A stretch of DNA of 64,000 bases from Apoderus coryli (taxonomy: Eukaryota > Arthropoda > Insecta > Coleoptera > Attelabidae): NCBI GenBank assembly GCA_911728435.2, contig OU452201.1, positions 27,776,001 to 27,840,000 of the forward strand, given 5' to 3'. Shown here piece by piece: positions 21,465 to 32,109 of this stretch; position 1 is the first letter of the stretch; each line of letters opens with the position of its first letter. Position numbers and translations under genes: made by a program. The notes under the pieces were generated by a model. That model made no database searches, was not told the origin of the DNA, and saw only the letters and a list, made by a program, of their open reading frames with translations.

Positions 21465-23290
21465 CTGCAGGTGTCTTCTTTCTTATGTTCGATCGTTGGC
21501 CATGTTGAGCAATAATTCCGTTGGTTCTGTCAGAGTAGTTCTAAACGCTGGCGTGATAACTAAGCAGGGAAGTCTCTACCCTGCCCAACTCAGCATTGGC
21601 GGTATGTTGTTTCATCTTCGGCCACCAAACCAGCGACGAGTGTGTTATCGTAGGTCTGACTAGCGCGTGTACAACCGGTGCATCATTTGGTTTTAGTTCC
21701 CATGTCATTCCATGAGAGCGTCTCAGTAACATAAGCGTTCTCTCCGCTCTCGCTTTTGTGCTTTTTAGATGTGCCGTCCAGGAAATGACCACTAAATACC
21801 TTCCCAGACATTCTGGCGATTTCACCTACTACTTTTAGTTCAAGCCCCTCTGTTTTCTTCATCCTGGTGAAAGCCATCGTTGCTGACTTTGAGGGGTTCA
21901 TTCTTAGTCCCTATTCTAAAATCCAGTTTGTTGCTATATCAAAGGCCCGTTGCATATGTTCCCTTACTATGTTATTAAACTTTCCTTGGTCTTCTGCAAA
22001 ACCCAGAACCCCAAATCCTTCATTGTAGTGAACTTTTAGAAAACCTTCTATAACAAAGTTCTACATCAGAGGACATCCGCCTGCGGGCACACTCATATAG
22101 GCTTTGCTATCATTGTATCCCCCATTACTGAAGTGCATACCATTCTATCTTTAAACATGCAGTTTATCCCCCTACGGCTCGTTAGAACGTTATCGAAAGC
22201 TCCCTGTATATCCAGGAAGGTTGTGAGTAGAACCTGCTCTCCAGGGCATATTCCGCCTTACTTACCAGCTGATGCAGCGCTGTCTCAGTCGACATACCGC
22301 AACTAAACGCATATTGACTCGGGTGTAGTGGCACTATGTCCAGAGCTCCGTCCCTAATATGTCTATTTATTATTTTTTCTAGTTTCTTTAGCAAGAAAGA
22401 CGTTAGATTTATTGGTCGCATAGCCTTTGCCCTTTCCTGTCCAGATTTCCGTTGTATGAGTATAATTGGTACTCTGTTTACTTGCCTTTTTGGCAGGTAG
22501 CCCAGTGCCAGACTGCCCCGGTATACCATACACAGGCTGCTAATCAGGGAGTACCCTCCCTCCTGCAGCAGTTTTGGATAAATTCCGTCAATTCCCGGCC
22601 ATTTATATGTTTTAAATGTACGTAAGACCAATTTTACTACTATTTATCAGTGTTATTGCGTATTTCTCTGGTAGCCTTTATTTTGGGTCCCAGTTTCGTA
22701 GGCTGTCAATTTTTCAGTGACATGTTTGTAATTTCAGAGCCGGGAAGGTGTACTCCCAGAAGCTTTCTATAGTATCCCTCCCCGTATTTGTGAAGACACC
22801 AATTTCTACTCTTATCGTCATAATGGTGTCTCCTATTCGCGAGAATTCTATTGACTGTGGCAAATTTTGGATTCCTTCCTATATCCTCGCAGTACCTCCT
22901 CCATGAAACTCTTCCGGATTTCCTTAATGCTTTATTATAGTCTGTCAATGCACTGCTATAGCAGTCCCATTCGCCAGACCATTTTGCATCACTGAATTTT
23001 TCTCTAAAACTTTTCCTCATCCGAGCCAGCCCATCGCTCTTATTTGAACTTCGTCTCAGCTGAGGGCAGTATTAATGGCGTCCTGTATTTGGTCCACCAC
23101 CAGGTCTAGGTCGTGGTAATCCCTCATGGTACTCCCTAGTAAGCCTTTCTAAGATTTTGATGGGTTTCATAAGTTTGGATCGTATCCCCTATATTAAAAT
23201 TGATGTGTCTGTGATCCGAACAAATTACCTCATCAGACACATGCCGATTTGTTACAAAGGTACAAAAGTAGTAGAGGTTCACCTGAAGGA
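21465..23290 (-). pseudogene. LINE relic of R1/LOA type (endonuclease end, linker, RT, thumb)
   Basis: Read on the minus strand from 23290. The endonuclease end (VICSDHRHINFNIG) comes first. The linker follows at 23020-22706 (SSALTDYNKALRK, VSWRRYCEDIG). RT fingers lie at 22631-22182 (KWPGIDGIYPKLLQ, AMRPINLTSFLLKKLEKIIN). Palm fragments follow in changing frames (FLDIQGAFDNV; the active-site box reads GFAEDQ where YADD-type is expected). The thumb is at 21901-21470 (ERTLMLLRRSHGMTW, RPTITHSSLVWWPK, FRTTLTEPTELLLNMA). The order and motifs fit the R1/LOA side of non-LTR elements. Several frameshifts and the altered catalytic box mean it is inactive. It is GC-richer than its surroundings. Confidence 0.88.
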
Positions 23291-23360
23291 CCCTGATCCG
23301 TTCCATCGAGTCCCCTCAAAACCCTGAAAACAACTATTTAGTTGTGCGCGCTCTGACTCT

Positions 23361-23413
23361 GGCCTATTATTTTTAGAAATACTATATTTTTAGAAATACT
23401 AAAAATAATAGCC
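23361..23413. repeat. AT-rich hairpin
   Basis: CTATTATTTTTAG and its inverse complement flank a 22-bp loop that itself contains a second TTTTTAGAAATA unit. It probably arose by local templated duplication. Confidence 0.7.
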
Positions 23414-24290
23414 AAACAATTTTCACCGACAAATAAAACTCCCTTCATCTAGCATGAAGGCGGCTCAATGCATAATTTCGGATTATAGGTACTCTAAAAA
23501 ATGCAATTGATTATGTTTATAAAATCATTACTTAAATAACTATATTGGAAAACTCGTTTTCCATTTCCCCTCCTCAGGAGAGAATTAAAACTGTTTTAAT
23601 CTATCGATTTATATTCGGCAAAATAACAAAACAAATGCACCGTAACTTCTAATTATTTCGATTATTAACAATCAAATGATTCAAAATCAATTAAATAAAT
23701 ATTTATTTATTATTTAACAAATAAAAACTTAATGTAAACGTAATAAAAATTTAATTATTGTTATACAAACTAATTTACATAATTTATTTTATTGCATTTA
23801 TATGAAAATGAATTAGAGGCCTTTTGTACATTTTGTATGAATAATATTTAATAATATACGTATTTTAAAAATATTATTTGTGTTTCGCTGGCAAAAATAA
23901 TCTAAATACACTATTTAAATTTAATAATCTCATGCACTTGTTTTGTTTCATTTATTTTTTGTTAGCACTGCGTACTTTTTGTGTTATATCGACAGTTTTT
24001 TCATCACTTTTAATTAGTTATTTTCATTTTAAAAACTGCATTTGTTGAGAATTTATTAAAAAAATTAATGTATAGGAGAAACTTGCATTTGCGCGTGCAT
24101 AAAAAGCAGGTGAATGGCTAGCATATTGTGTGTATTTATATTATATGCTTAAAGATTTGATTGAAAAACCCATACGCAAATATGTCCAAATTGAAGTAAT
24201 AATTATTTTATATTATGAGCTTTTTGTTTCTACAAAAATTATAAACATCAAGTTATAAAATTAACAGTGGTTTATATATTATTATATTAC
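23414..24290. other. Very AT-rich spacer
   Basis: No gene or repeat end recognised. Confidence 0.45.
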
Positions 24291-24292
24291 TT

Positions 24293-24508
24293 TCCCGCAC
24301 AGGGAAAGTATTGTGAACGCGCTAAAAAAATTGAGATAAAGACGGGTATAACCATTTTGACGTTCCCTGAGATGATTAAGACCATTTCCAGATGGAAGTC
24401 TGTCTGTCTCTGAGTGTGTGTGTGTGTCATGGTGTGTGTGTTGTATGTATTCTTCCACGATAGCGCCCAAATGCTTTAACCAATTGAGCTAAACCTCCTG
24501 ATAGGAGT
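24293..24508 (-). repeat. tRNA-derived SINE, most complete copy
   Basis: On the minus strand the head GGTTTAGCTCAATTGGTTAA is a clear tRNA D-arm/box-A sequence near 24497-24478. A (CA)n-rich middle follows at 24460-24410. The body is shared with 15926-16046 and 57422-57530. The 3' hairpin is CTTTCCC-TGTGC-GGGAAAG at 24291-24311. A TA-rich stretch follows. The hairpin end could serve for LINE recognition. Confidence 0.75.
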
Positions 24509-24734
24509 GGATACAACCGCTAAATTTTCAAATATCAGTTGGGGTCATGTAGTGATACATCATTTAAAACCATTTTTAATCTGCTTTACAGCGATAGGTC
24601 ACTTTTGATATTTACCTCAAAATTATCGAGAAAATAGCTTTTAAAATTTCTTTCATATCAGAATACAATGCGTACTTTAACACATTAGTAGAGCGTTCGC
24701 TTCGCATGCTTATATAAATATATTATCATTGTAC

Positions 24735-24880
24735 CATATTTATTTATTTATTTAACAATTCGGGGTACACACAGATCAAAGATCCAAAACAGTACCCACA
24801 GTATAATATACATGTTCAGTGGGTTAATCAATAGAACTTAAAAAAAAAAAAACTTTTAAATCTTTAGAAATTTTTAGCAT
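24735..24880 (-). repeat. Likely LINE 3' tail (minus orientation)
   Basis: On the minus strand this reads from an A/T-rich start through GATCTGTGTGTACCCCGAAT and ends in (AAAT)n. An RT thumb fragment in the same orientation lies 0.7 kb to the right (25497-25675), with SINE-like inserts between. The link is inferred from orientation and order. Confidence 0.45.
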
Positions 24881-25268
24881 ACACTTTAAATTTAAATACG
24901 GAGTGAGTCAAAAATGTATTTGTTTATTTTTTTAAGGACAAAAAAATAATATTTTGAGTAATGTTTTGGTTTTTTTAGATTTCAATTCCAAATTTCTTTG
25001 AAGTGAAACTATAAGCTTCTAAAGGTTATCTACGGGTAACTTAAAAATGTTTTGTTTAGGTTTTTAGAATGGTTTATGAAATTATTGCAAAGGGTGGCTC
25101 AAAAATGTTTCAAAAAAATTTTAGTTTGAAGATTTTTATATATTTTTTTAAGTTTCACAGTATTTTCAGTTAGAATGGGATCATAACATTTTTATACAGG
25201 GTGTATGTGTATTGTTCCCATTTCAAATTTCATCAGTTAGGTAGTTAGAACCTATATTATTATTATTC

Positions 25269-25336
25269 TGTGGCGTCATTGGTAGGGCGTTCGCTTCGCA
25301 TTGGAAAGGTTAGGGGTTCGAATCCCAGCTGTGGCA
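25269..25336 (+). repeat. tRNA-like SINE head
   Basis: Box A-like TGGCGTCATTGGTAGGGCG and box B GGTTCGAATCC are both present at tRNA spacing, with loop TTCGCAT in the anticodon position. The acceptor ends do not pair well, and related copies occur at about 24673-24700 and 25751-25800. I therefore call it a SINE and not a tRNA gene. Confidence 0.6.
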
Positions 25337-25485
25337 ATACTTTTTTTTTTATTGGTTTAATTCAAATTCAAAAATTAAAAAAAATTAATAAAAAAACAAA
25401 TAAAAAAAAATAATAAAAATTAATAAAAAAAAAATACAAAAAAAAATGAAAAGAAAAATTCAAAAAAATTAAAAAAAAAAATTAC
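25337..25485. repeat. A-rich low-complexity tract
   Basis: About 150 bp almost entirely A with interspersed T, directly after the tRNA-like head. It could be an expanded SINE tail. Confidence 0.7.
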
Positions 25486-25496
25486 GATTTTTTTTT

Positions 25497-25675
25497 ATAA
25501 CCCTCAATTACATTTATCACAGATAAGACTACCACAAAACGACTGGGAAATCCCAAAGGGATATCTTGTCTAATAATAAACCCCAAAGTTCTGTTACAGC
25601 TAGTTATAAGTGCGTCAATATGTTGCTTAAACATCATTTTATTATCCATGATTACGCCCAGATCTCTCACTTCTG
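25497..25675 (-). pseudogene. LINE RT thumb fragment
   Basis: The minus strand encodes MRDLGVIMDNKMMFKQHIDA then LITSCNRTLGFIIR. This is the conserved post-catalytic segment of Jockey/CR1 RTs (VRDLGV.LD..L.F..HI), about 60 residues. It is flanked by the A-rich tract and lacks RT catalytic motifs. Confidence 0.75.
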
Positions 25676-25750
25676 CGACGAATATTGTTTATATATGTAT
25701 ATAATTAAGTGTCTGTGATGTATTATGTAACTATGAATGTTGAAATTTTT

Positions 25751-25800
25751 GAATTTGCTTCGCATGCGGAAGGTTATGGTTTCAAAACCCAGCTCTGGCA
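25751..25800 (+). repeat. tRNA-like SINE fragment
   Basis: Shares TTGCTTCGCATGCGGAAGGTT and a decayed box B (GGTTTCAAAACCC) with the copy at 25269-25336. The 5' part is missing. Confidence 0.5.
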
Positions 25801-25928
25801 GTATTTTTATTTTAATTTTTGAATAAAGTGGTTAGTTGGTTGGAAATAATGAACATCATACAATTATAATAAGAATTATTAATAAAATTCTGTTTCGTTA
25901 CGAAGGTCATATATTTTTGATTATAATA

Positions 25929-26479
25929 CAGGGTGGTCCAACTTTTACCTGCATAAATTTTAGAATCGATAGATAATCGACAAATAATGTGAGTTTGGTT
26001 AATAAACTATGTGCCAAAAATGCTTCCTTACAAAGTTACAGGATGTTGAAATTTAAGAACCAAATTCTAATTTTATTAATATCTTTATAACCAATTGAGA
26101 TATTTTAATGAAATTTGGCTAGTGTGGAAAGGTAATCTGGCTTCATTTTTTCGTGTAATAATATTATTTTTATTTCAATCAGTGGCGTGCGTACGGCTAC
26201 CGATTGCGATATTTTTAATGAAAAAACCGATACGCCACTGGTTTATCTCAAAATAAAAATTAGATCTGCAATTTTTTTTCAATTTAAAAGAAAAAAGTAC
26301 TCTTAGCTTTTTTTCGTATGACGCAACATTTTCGAGTAAAAAAATAAAAATCGTCTAAACCAAATGTATTGAAAATCAATATAAAAATAACATATCATAA
26401 CACGTTTTAACAGATTTTACAGTTTTTTTTTTACAGAAACTGTTCAAAATGACTATTGTCATTGTCAATACACAATTGG
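25929..26479 (+). repeat. Left long inverted repeat (contains transposase stop)
   Basis: Pairs with 27582-28140. The last 12-15 codons of the minus-strand transposase (CIDNDNSHFEQFL) lie inside it. Confidence 0.85.
26180..26240. repeat. Mini-inverted repeat inside left TIR
   Basis: CAGTGGCGT ... ACGCCACTG, 61 bp, with a hAT-like terminal word. An equivalent stands at 27835-27889 in the right repeat. Confidence 0.65.
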
Positions 26480-27466
26480 CATCTTTTGGTGATGTTATTA
26501 ATTGCTGCCGATAGAATGTGATTGTTACGATGCAACTCATCAAAAGCTTCTTGAATTTTTAAGACTAATTCTTCGCGTTTTCTGACCGGCATCCTATACA
26601 CTTTTTCTTTTAGGTAGCCGCAAATAAAGAAATCAAGTGGAGTCAAGTCAAGCGATCATAATCATGATTATTTTCGACTTCTCCAGGGAAACGGCTAATC
26701 CATTGATTTCCGTAATGCTCTTGTATCTAGTCATTCCGCCCGAAATGTGCTGGTGCTCTAACCATTCGCACGTAAATGAAGTGGCACGTCATCCATTAAA
26801 TCATTTAAATTATTCTGTAAAAAGTCTAAAAATAATTGTGCTGAGAGCCTAGCTGGTAAAAAGAATGGTCCGAGGAGATTATTGGATATTACGCCTAGTC
26901 ACACGTTCACAGTGAATTGGTGTTTAAACTTTCTCGCTCGCACTTCGTTGGGATTGTGTTGTGACCAAATATGAAAGTTGTTGTAATTCATTATACCAGT
27001 TCTTGTACATGAAGCTTCATCAGTCCAGCAAACCTTATGCAGGAAAGCTCTATCTACTTGAACTTTATTCAATAACCATTGGCAATAGTTATGCCTTTTA
27101 ACATAGTCCTCAGGCAATAAATCTTGCACAGCCCTAAAATGGTAAGCCTTTCTACCATATTTATGAAGTGACTTAAGAATGGTTGACCTTGACAGCAGTT
27201 CTTCGTGAACTTAGGTTTGGATTTCGATCAAACGTTCTTAAAATACGCCTTTCATTGGCCAAATTGTTTCTTCTAGGGCGCTGTCTATTGTTTTTTATGT
27301 TAAAAGTAGTATTTAAACCTCGTTCTCGAAATGCCCGATGAACTTGAGAGAAAACTTCTCTCTTTGGATGACGTCTATTAGTGAATCTGCGTGCATACTC
27401 CCTTGCGGCTGCTACTGTATTTTCTTCGCAAAAACCGTATTCTTGGTTACTAAATAGCCGCGGCAT
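26431..27466 (-). pseudogene. Broken DUF4817-type Tc1/mariner transposase
   Basis: Read on the minus strand from MPRLFSNQEYGFCEENTVAA. The DUF4817 helix-turn-helix follows (EYARRFTNRRHPKREVFSQV). After a frameshift come HNYCQWLLNKVQ, CWTDEASC (first catalytic D) and HIWSQHNPNE. Stops and frameshifts then lead to a degenerate RAPAHF block, where the second catalytic aspartate (normally HDGAPAH) is gone. The third block reads LTPLDFFICGYLKEKVY, and the protein ends NSHFEQFL at 26434. It is similar in size to the intact 357-residue transposase but carries at least three frame breaks. The last codons are part of the left inverted repeat. Confidence 0.9.
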
Positions 27467-27581
27467 TATTATTGACACTAAAAAGAACACTTAAATGCAA
27501 CACAAATTTGTTGTGACAAAATGATTGACATTTCTGTTTTGTAACCAAGTGAAAGCTAATGTGGTAATTATGCGCCTTTTA

Positions 27582-28140
27582 CCAATTATGTATTGACAAT
27601 GACGGTAGTCATTTTGAACAGTTTCTGCAAAAAAAAAAAAATCTGTAAAATCTGTTAAATATGTGTAAAACGTGTAATGATATGTTATTTTTATGTTGGT
27701 TTTCAATACATTTAATTTAGACGATTTGTATTTTTTTACTCGAAAATGTTGCGTCATATGAAAAAAAGCCAAGACTACTTTTTTCTTTTAAATTGAACAA
27801 GAATTGCAGATATAATTTTCATTTTGAGATAAACCAGTGGCGTTTCTGTTTTTTGTGTGTCGCAATCGGTAGCCGTACGCACGCCACTGGTGGAAATAAA
27901 AATAATATTATTACATGAAAAAATGAAGCTAGATTACCTCTCCACACGTGCCAAATTTCATTGAAATATCTCATTTGGTTATAAAGATATTAATCAAATT
28001 CGAATTTTTTTCTTAAATTTCAACACCCTGTAACTTTGTAACGAAGCATTTTTCGCACATAGTTTATTAAACAAACTCACATTATTTGTCGATTATCTAT
28101 TGATTCTGAAATTTATGCAGGTAAAAGTTGGACCACCCTG
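27582..28140 (-). repeat. Right long inverted repeat (contains duplicate transposase end)
   Basis: Inverted copy of 25929-26479. The plus strand at 27589-27632 encodes CIDNDGSHFEQFLQ, a second copy of the transposase C-terminus pointing the opposite way. Confidence 0.85.
27835..27889. repeat. Mini-inverted repeat inside right TIR
   Basis: CAGTGGCGT ... ACGCCACTG, 55 bp; counterpart of 26180-26240. Confidence 0.65.
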
Positions 28141-28244
28141 TATATTGTCACACCCGGTATATTGTAATAAAAATATTGCATCCGGCCGAACTAGCTATTT
28201 TACGCTGATTTAATAATTTATAAAAGTTCATCAAAGTTTATACA

Positions 28245-28610
28245 AGTTCATGACTCTAAGATCGGTATTGTACCTAATAGACAAATTGCAAAATCAACAA
28301 AAAACGGTACGACCGACGCTAAGAATAGACAATTTTCGTAAGAGTGGAAAAAAAGTAAAGATATAAATTTTTGTGTAACAGGAAGTTATAGGGGATTGTG
28401 ATTTGCACTTCTGTGTAATAAAATTTGAAGAGAGTGGTTGGAGACTTGGCCGCTCGGACCATGAAGTCTCCCCGCGTTGGAGCACATATGTGTCCGAATG
28501 CTCCGCCGGGTTCTCTAACCACAAAACTCTCTTTTTTTGGGGTCTTCTCTCCAAACTTCGGTGAAGTAAACGTCGGGTCCTAGAAGCACTAATCCCCGAG
28601 GACAAGTTTA
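28245..28610 (-). repeat. Dispersed repeat, copy 2, with GC-richer extension
   Basis: 28245-28390 is an inverted diverged copy of 19320-19480. Its continuation to 28610 is GC-rich and open on the minus strand in two overlapping frames (for example KKESFVVREPGGAFGHICA). No domain is recognised, and the coding status is unclear. The word CGCGTTAAATAAACTATAAA at 28678 repeats that at 19236, followed in both by CAACGGGG. Confidence 0.45.
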
Positions 28611-28729
28611 AAAATCAACAATTATAATAATAAGTAAGTTCGTACTTACATTACAATTATCTTCATTGCCGACAATCGCGTTAAATAAACTATAAAACTT
28701 AAGACACTACCCAACGGGGCCCTTATTTT

Positions 28730-29232
28730 CTAACTCTCAAATTGGGACTAGGTGAAGGCACCGTTCCTATTAAATCCATCTTATTCAATTTGTGACATGG
28801 GGGAGGCGCCGGGAAAGCACAACTGATTTTTTTTAAAATCACGTTGAGTCCTCCATTCATCTAATTTTGATTTAATCAAGGCATAAATCATTATTTAATA
28901 AATAATAAACATATACAAGAATTGTATAAGCAATAGCTTACTTAAAAGTAACTGAACTTGAATTTTGTGAAATATTATAAAAATAACTGTAAAACATTTT
29001 TGGTATCGACAAATTTACAAAATAATATCATAATTGTTAATGCTTAACAAGATAAAATTATACAAGGTTTTATTTGCAAAAAAATATTGTTTGACGGTTT
29101 TCATTCAATTTCATTTTATTTTCCTAGTTTTTAAAATATAATAACAATGTAGGTACATAGTGAGGTCCTTTTACATATCTACTTCAAACTAGAACTTGCA
29201 GACGTCAGTTTTGACTTTCAAACTTAAATATA
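28730..29232. other. AT-rich spacer
   Basis: No feature supported. Confidence 0.4.
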
Positions 29233-29233
29233 T

Positions 29234-29300
29234 AGGGTGTCCCAAAAAATTAAATTAGTCAACCCATTAACCATAGATTCCGTGAGCAAAATGAATTACA
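29234..29300 (+). repeat. Solitary mariner-type terminus
   Basis: TATAGGGTGTCCCAAAAAATT is a typical Tc1/mariner end. No inverted partner is found within 2 kb and no transposase lies beside it. Confidence 0.45.
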
Positions 29301-30556
29301 CTTTTCTTATGCCATTTACGGCTCCATGTCCGATATATAGGGAGGATATTTTAATTTTTAAAAAGGTTTTTCACAATAACTCGCGTTTTAGCCATCGCAT
29401 TTCTATGAAAGTTGGTACATTAACATTAACATTTTAGCGGCAAGTTTTTAACGTAGAACATTTTAAAAAGCAAGCTACTTCATTTAAATAACGGAGGTCC
29501 TAAAGTCTACCTTTTCTTAGAACAAACATTTATTTACAAATATTTTGCTATCCTTCATAAGAGTCGATATAATAGTCATTATAATAATAATTTTTATTTC
29601 AAAAAATAACCAATATTAAATATTAAAACTACAAGATATTACAAAATAAACGATAATACGCGTAAGTTTTTACAAAACTTGTGTGCACAGTACAGGCGTT
29701 TGTTACACATGCAATTCAAGTACCTACTACTAACAGATGACATAAAAATAATAAAATAAGATAAAATCAGTAAAAAAACATCCTAATGCAATATAAACTT
29801 CCACAACATTTATCTAAAAATAATAATATACCCAAACTTAACCATAAATATTAAATACATAAATAAATAAAGCATAAATGGTTTTTTTCCTATTTCATAA
29901 ATTCACCATTTATCCCAAAGATCATTTGATGAATATCAGATATTGTTTTATCACAAAGTTAGACATAAAAACGGTTTTTTTAATCAAATATTTATTAACA
30001 TATTCATAAAAATTTGGTACACTAAACAAAAATAAAAGCAATAGCACCACGCCAATACCTGTGTCTCAACTTTTAATTTTGTGATTTAAATTTTGCTGTA
30101 ATCCTTGGCATGGTCTATAAGAAGAAGAGCCCGTTAAGTGCCTACTCACATTGCAACGACATAACAATGTGATGCAAGTTTTAGAAATTGTTTTTTTCAT
30201 TACCACGTGATGTTCCTTTAATTTTTACATCATTTTTCCACAAGAATAGCTGTGCTTCATCTTAATCTTTGTTTTTTATTATTTTATTTTATTATTTTCT
30301 AACCTATATTCAAGATTGATATTGTTAATATGTAGTTAAATCAAAATGTTGTTGTATTTCTTTTTTTATGCTAATATGCTTATTTTTTGTTGGTAAATAC
30401 TTAATTTTTTAATTTTGATACTTAATTTTTTAAATCAAGGTAATTTGTCCTGTAATTGGTTTTTTGCTGTTGGACAATAAATGATATTATTATTTTCTTT
30501 ACAGTATGTGTAGATGTGGTAAATTAAATTGCGAAGATTGATTGTTACTAATAAGT
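29301..30556. other. AT-rich spacer
   Basis: No gene recognised. TAATAATAATTTTTATT at 29583 may be the start of a minus-strand LINE tail. Confidence 0.35.
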
Positions 30557-30596
30557 CACCAATGATGACCATATTATAGTCTCGAAACATCTCTGA
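30557..30596 (+). ncRNA. Degenerate hammerhead-like motif
   Basis: ATGATGA where CTGANGA is expected, then a 15-nt middle ending TCTC and GAAAC at 30584-30588. The 3' flank does not pair with CACC. It resembles the 14471 copy by sequence and is probably inactive. Confidence 0.35.
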
Positions 30597-30689
30597 CATA
30601 TTTTTCAACACGATTTGGCAATACAACTAATAGACGGTTATTCTTCCAGGAAACGACGTTTTTTAATTTGTTAATATGATCTGATTAAC

Positions 30690-30990
30690 GATAAAGAGTG
30701 AGTGTAGAAGCTATAACATTGACGCCTTGAGCGAAGTGTTTATGATTGACTGTGTCAAATGCTTTCGAGTAGTCCAGCAAGACCAGCATACTACTTAACC
30801 CCCTTAATGTCGTTAATAATTGCTGTTAGCTCTGAAACCACATTCATTATCTGGCATTATTGAAACCCCTTACAATAGTTTACTATTTGTTTCCAATATT
30901 TTTAATATAGTTGGTATGATACTAATGACTCTTAGATCGGAAAAATTTGAGGGATTTTTATATTTTGGAATTGGTTAACCAATTGGTGGT
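30690..30990 (-). pseudogene. LINE reverse transcriptase fragment
   Basis: On the minus strand the frames read PSNFSDLRVISIIPTILKIL, then MPDNECGFRAN, then SMLVLLDYSKAFDTVNHK. These are RT fingers (YRPIS-like), the QCGFR block and the first palm aspartate (DYSKAFD), in the correct order. Stops and frame changes separate them. No endonuclease or FADD box is found in the adjoining sequence. Confidence 0.8.
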
Positions 30991-31330
30991 TAATTCAAAA
31001 AGTACAATTTGACACCTACTTACGATATAAACAGAAGTGCAACAATCAATAACACAACAATGTCACAGTATAACAAATAATACAGTATTCTCACTTTCGG
31101 CTTGCGAGCCGTCTTGCGCATTTCGTCGCGCATGCCGCCATTATGGGTTACAACATCACAATAATCACATAGACGTCGATAAATACCGTTCACTCCTGTT
31201 TTCAATATATAGTTTATTGTCGGCGTGTACGAGATAAATAAATATTGTGTTTAAATGTAATTCTGTGTTTTGCGTTTTTGGTATAGTGTTCGTGAGAATT
31301 AAAAGGATTTTATTTTTAGTAACGTATCTT

Positions 31331-31443
31331 ATGATTAATACAATGAACAATCAGGGAGGACATGTGTGTGCTGCAAAATGTTGTTCCAATAAGCGGTACA
31401 CTTGCTCTAAACATTTTTTTCGCTTCCCCACAGATCCTGTTAG
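31331..31443 (+). CDS. THAP-domain first exon
   Basis: ATG at 31331 (second in-frame ATG at 31343) opens MNNQGGHVCAAKCCSNKRYT and CSKHFFRFPTDPVR. This is the start of a THAP C2CH zinc finger: C..C near the N-terminus, then HFFRFP. The frame runs straight into a consensus donor, AG|GTGAGT, with the junction after 31443. That phase and place match the usual first intron of insect THAP genes. The second half of the finger (the W, C and H ligands) and any downstream exon were not found, so the gene may be a fragment. A related decayed copy stands at 8188-8283. It could be a host THAP gene, or the DNA-binding exon of a P-like or other THAP transposon. Confidence 0.7.
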
Positions 31444-31639
31444 GTGAGTAATAAGTAAAAATAAACAGGAATACTAGATAATTTTACGTTTATAACAACT
31501 ATTTGTATAACCGTAAAATTTATATTACGAAATGGCAGTATCTAATATGTTTTTAAACTAAATGAAAGTAAAACATAAACACAAGTTGTCTCGTGGCGAG
31601 ATAGCATGATAACGCAATCAGCTAGGGGTTATATTATTG

Positions 31640-31642
<3 letters not shown>

Positions 31643-31686
<44 letters not shown>
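31643..31686. repeat. (AT)22 microsatellite
   Basis: 44 bp of perfect AT dinucleotides. Confidence 0.95.
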
Positions 31687-31689
<3 letters not shown>

Positions 31690-32105
31690 CCTTGTTTGAC
31701 TAAAATTGCTGAGAACAGGATTCAGTTGATGCAGAATTCAGGCACACGGCTTGTATGTGGAATTCGTAGGGGTGAAAGAGGCTAGCAATAAGATTAAGGA
31801 AATCGGCTGAATAAGAATGAAACAACGTCGGATTTTCGTTCACTAATACTACTAATAAAAATCATCAGATGGAAATAGGCGGAATACTTATATGAAAGAT
31901 TGAAGTTCCGGGGATCGGTGTATGATGTGAATATTCCTCATAAAACTGTCATTACGCCACCTCTAGACTCAACATCAATCTTTGAGCGGTCACTTTCCTA
32001 TACGGTTTCAAAATATTACAACGCTCTACCGGAGAATATAAAAAGTTTACAGGGGTTTTCATTTAAGAGCGCTGGCTGACACGTAATAGAACAAATTAAT
32101 TTGTA
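31690..32105 (+). pseudogene. LINE ORF2 C-terminal fragment
   Basis: The frames read IAENRIQLMQNSGTRLVCGI, then a region with stops, then SLILLIKIIRWK, LYERLKFRGSVYDVN, then FERSLSYTVSKYYNALPEN and IKSLQGFSFKSA. This is the conserved RT-distal tail of CR1/Jockey ORF2 (LPE.I, FK..). It has at least three stops or frameshifts. It starts directly after the AT microsatellite, so the break may lie there. Confidence 0.8.
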
Positions 32106-32109
32106 AACA

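Larger units (their letters stand above)
25929..28140 (-). mobile_element. Dead Tc1/mariner element with about 550-bp terminal inverted repeats
   Basis: CAGGGTGGTCCAAC at 25929 and GTTGGACCACCCTG ending at 28140 are flanked by TA on both sides (25927-25928, 28141-28142). The inverted repeats extend inward to 26479 and 27582, with scattered mismatches and small indels. A broken DUF4817-type transposase runs on the minus strand between and into the left repeat. The ends resemble those of the intact DD41D element for about 14 bp. Confidence 0.9.

Noticed and set aside
25269..25336. Possible tRNA gene with anticodon-position CGC
   Set aside because: Boxes A and B are good but the acceptor stem does not pair, the D and T stems have mismatches, and neighbouring diverged copies with A-rich tails indicate a SINE family.
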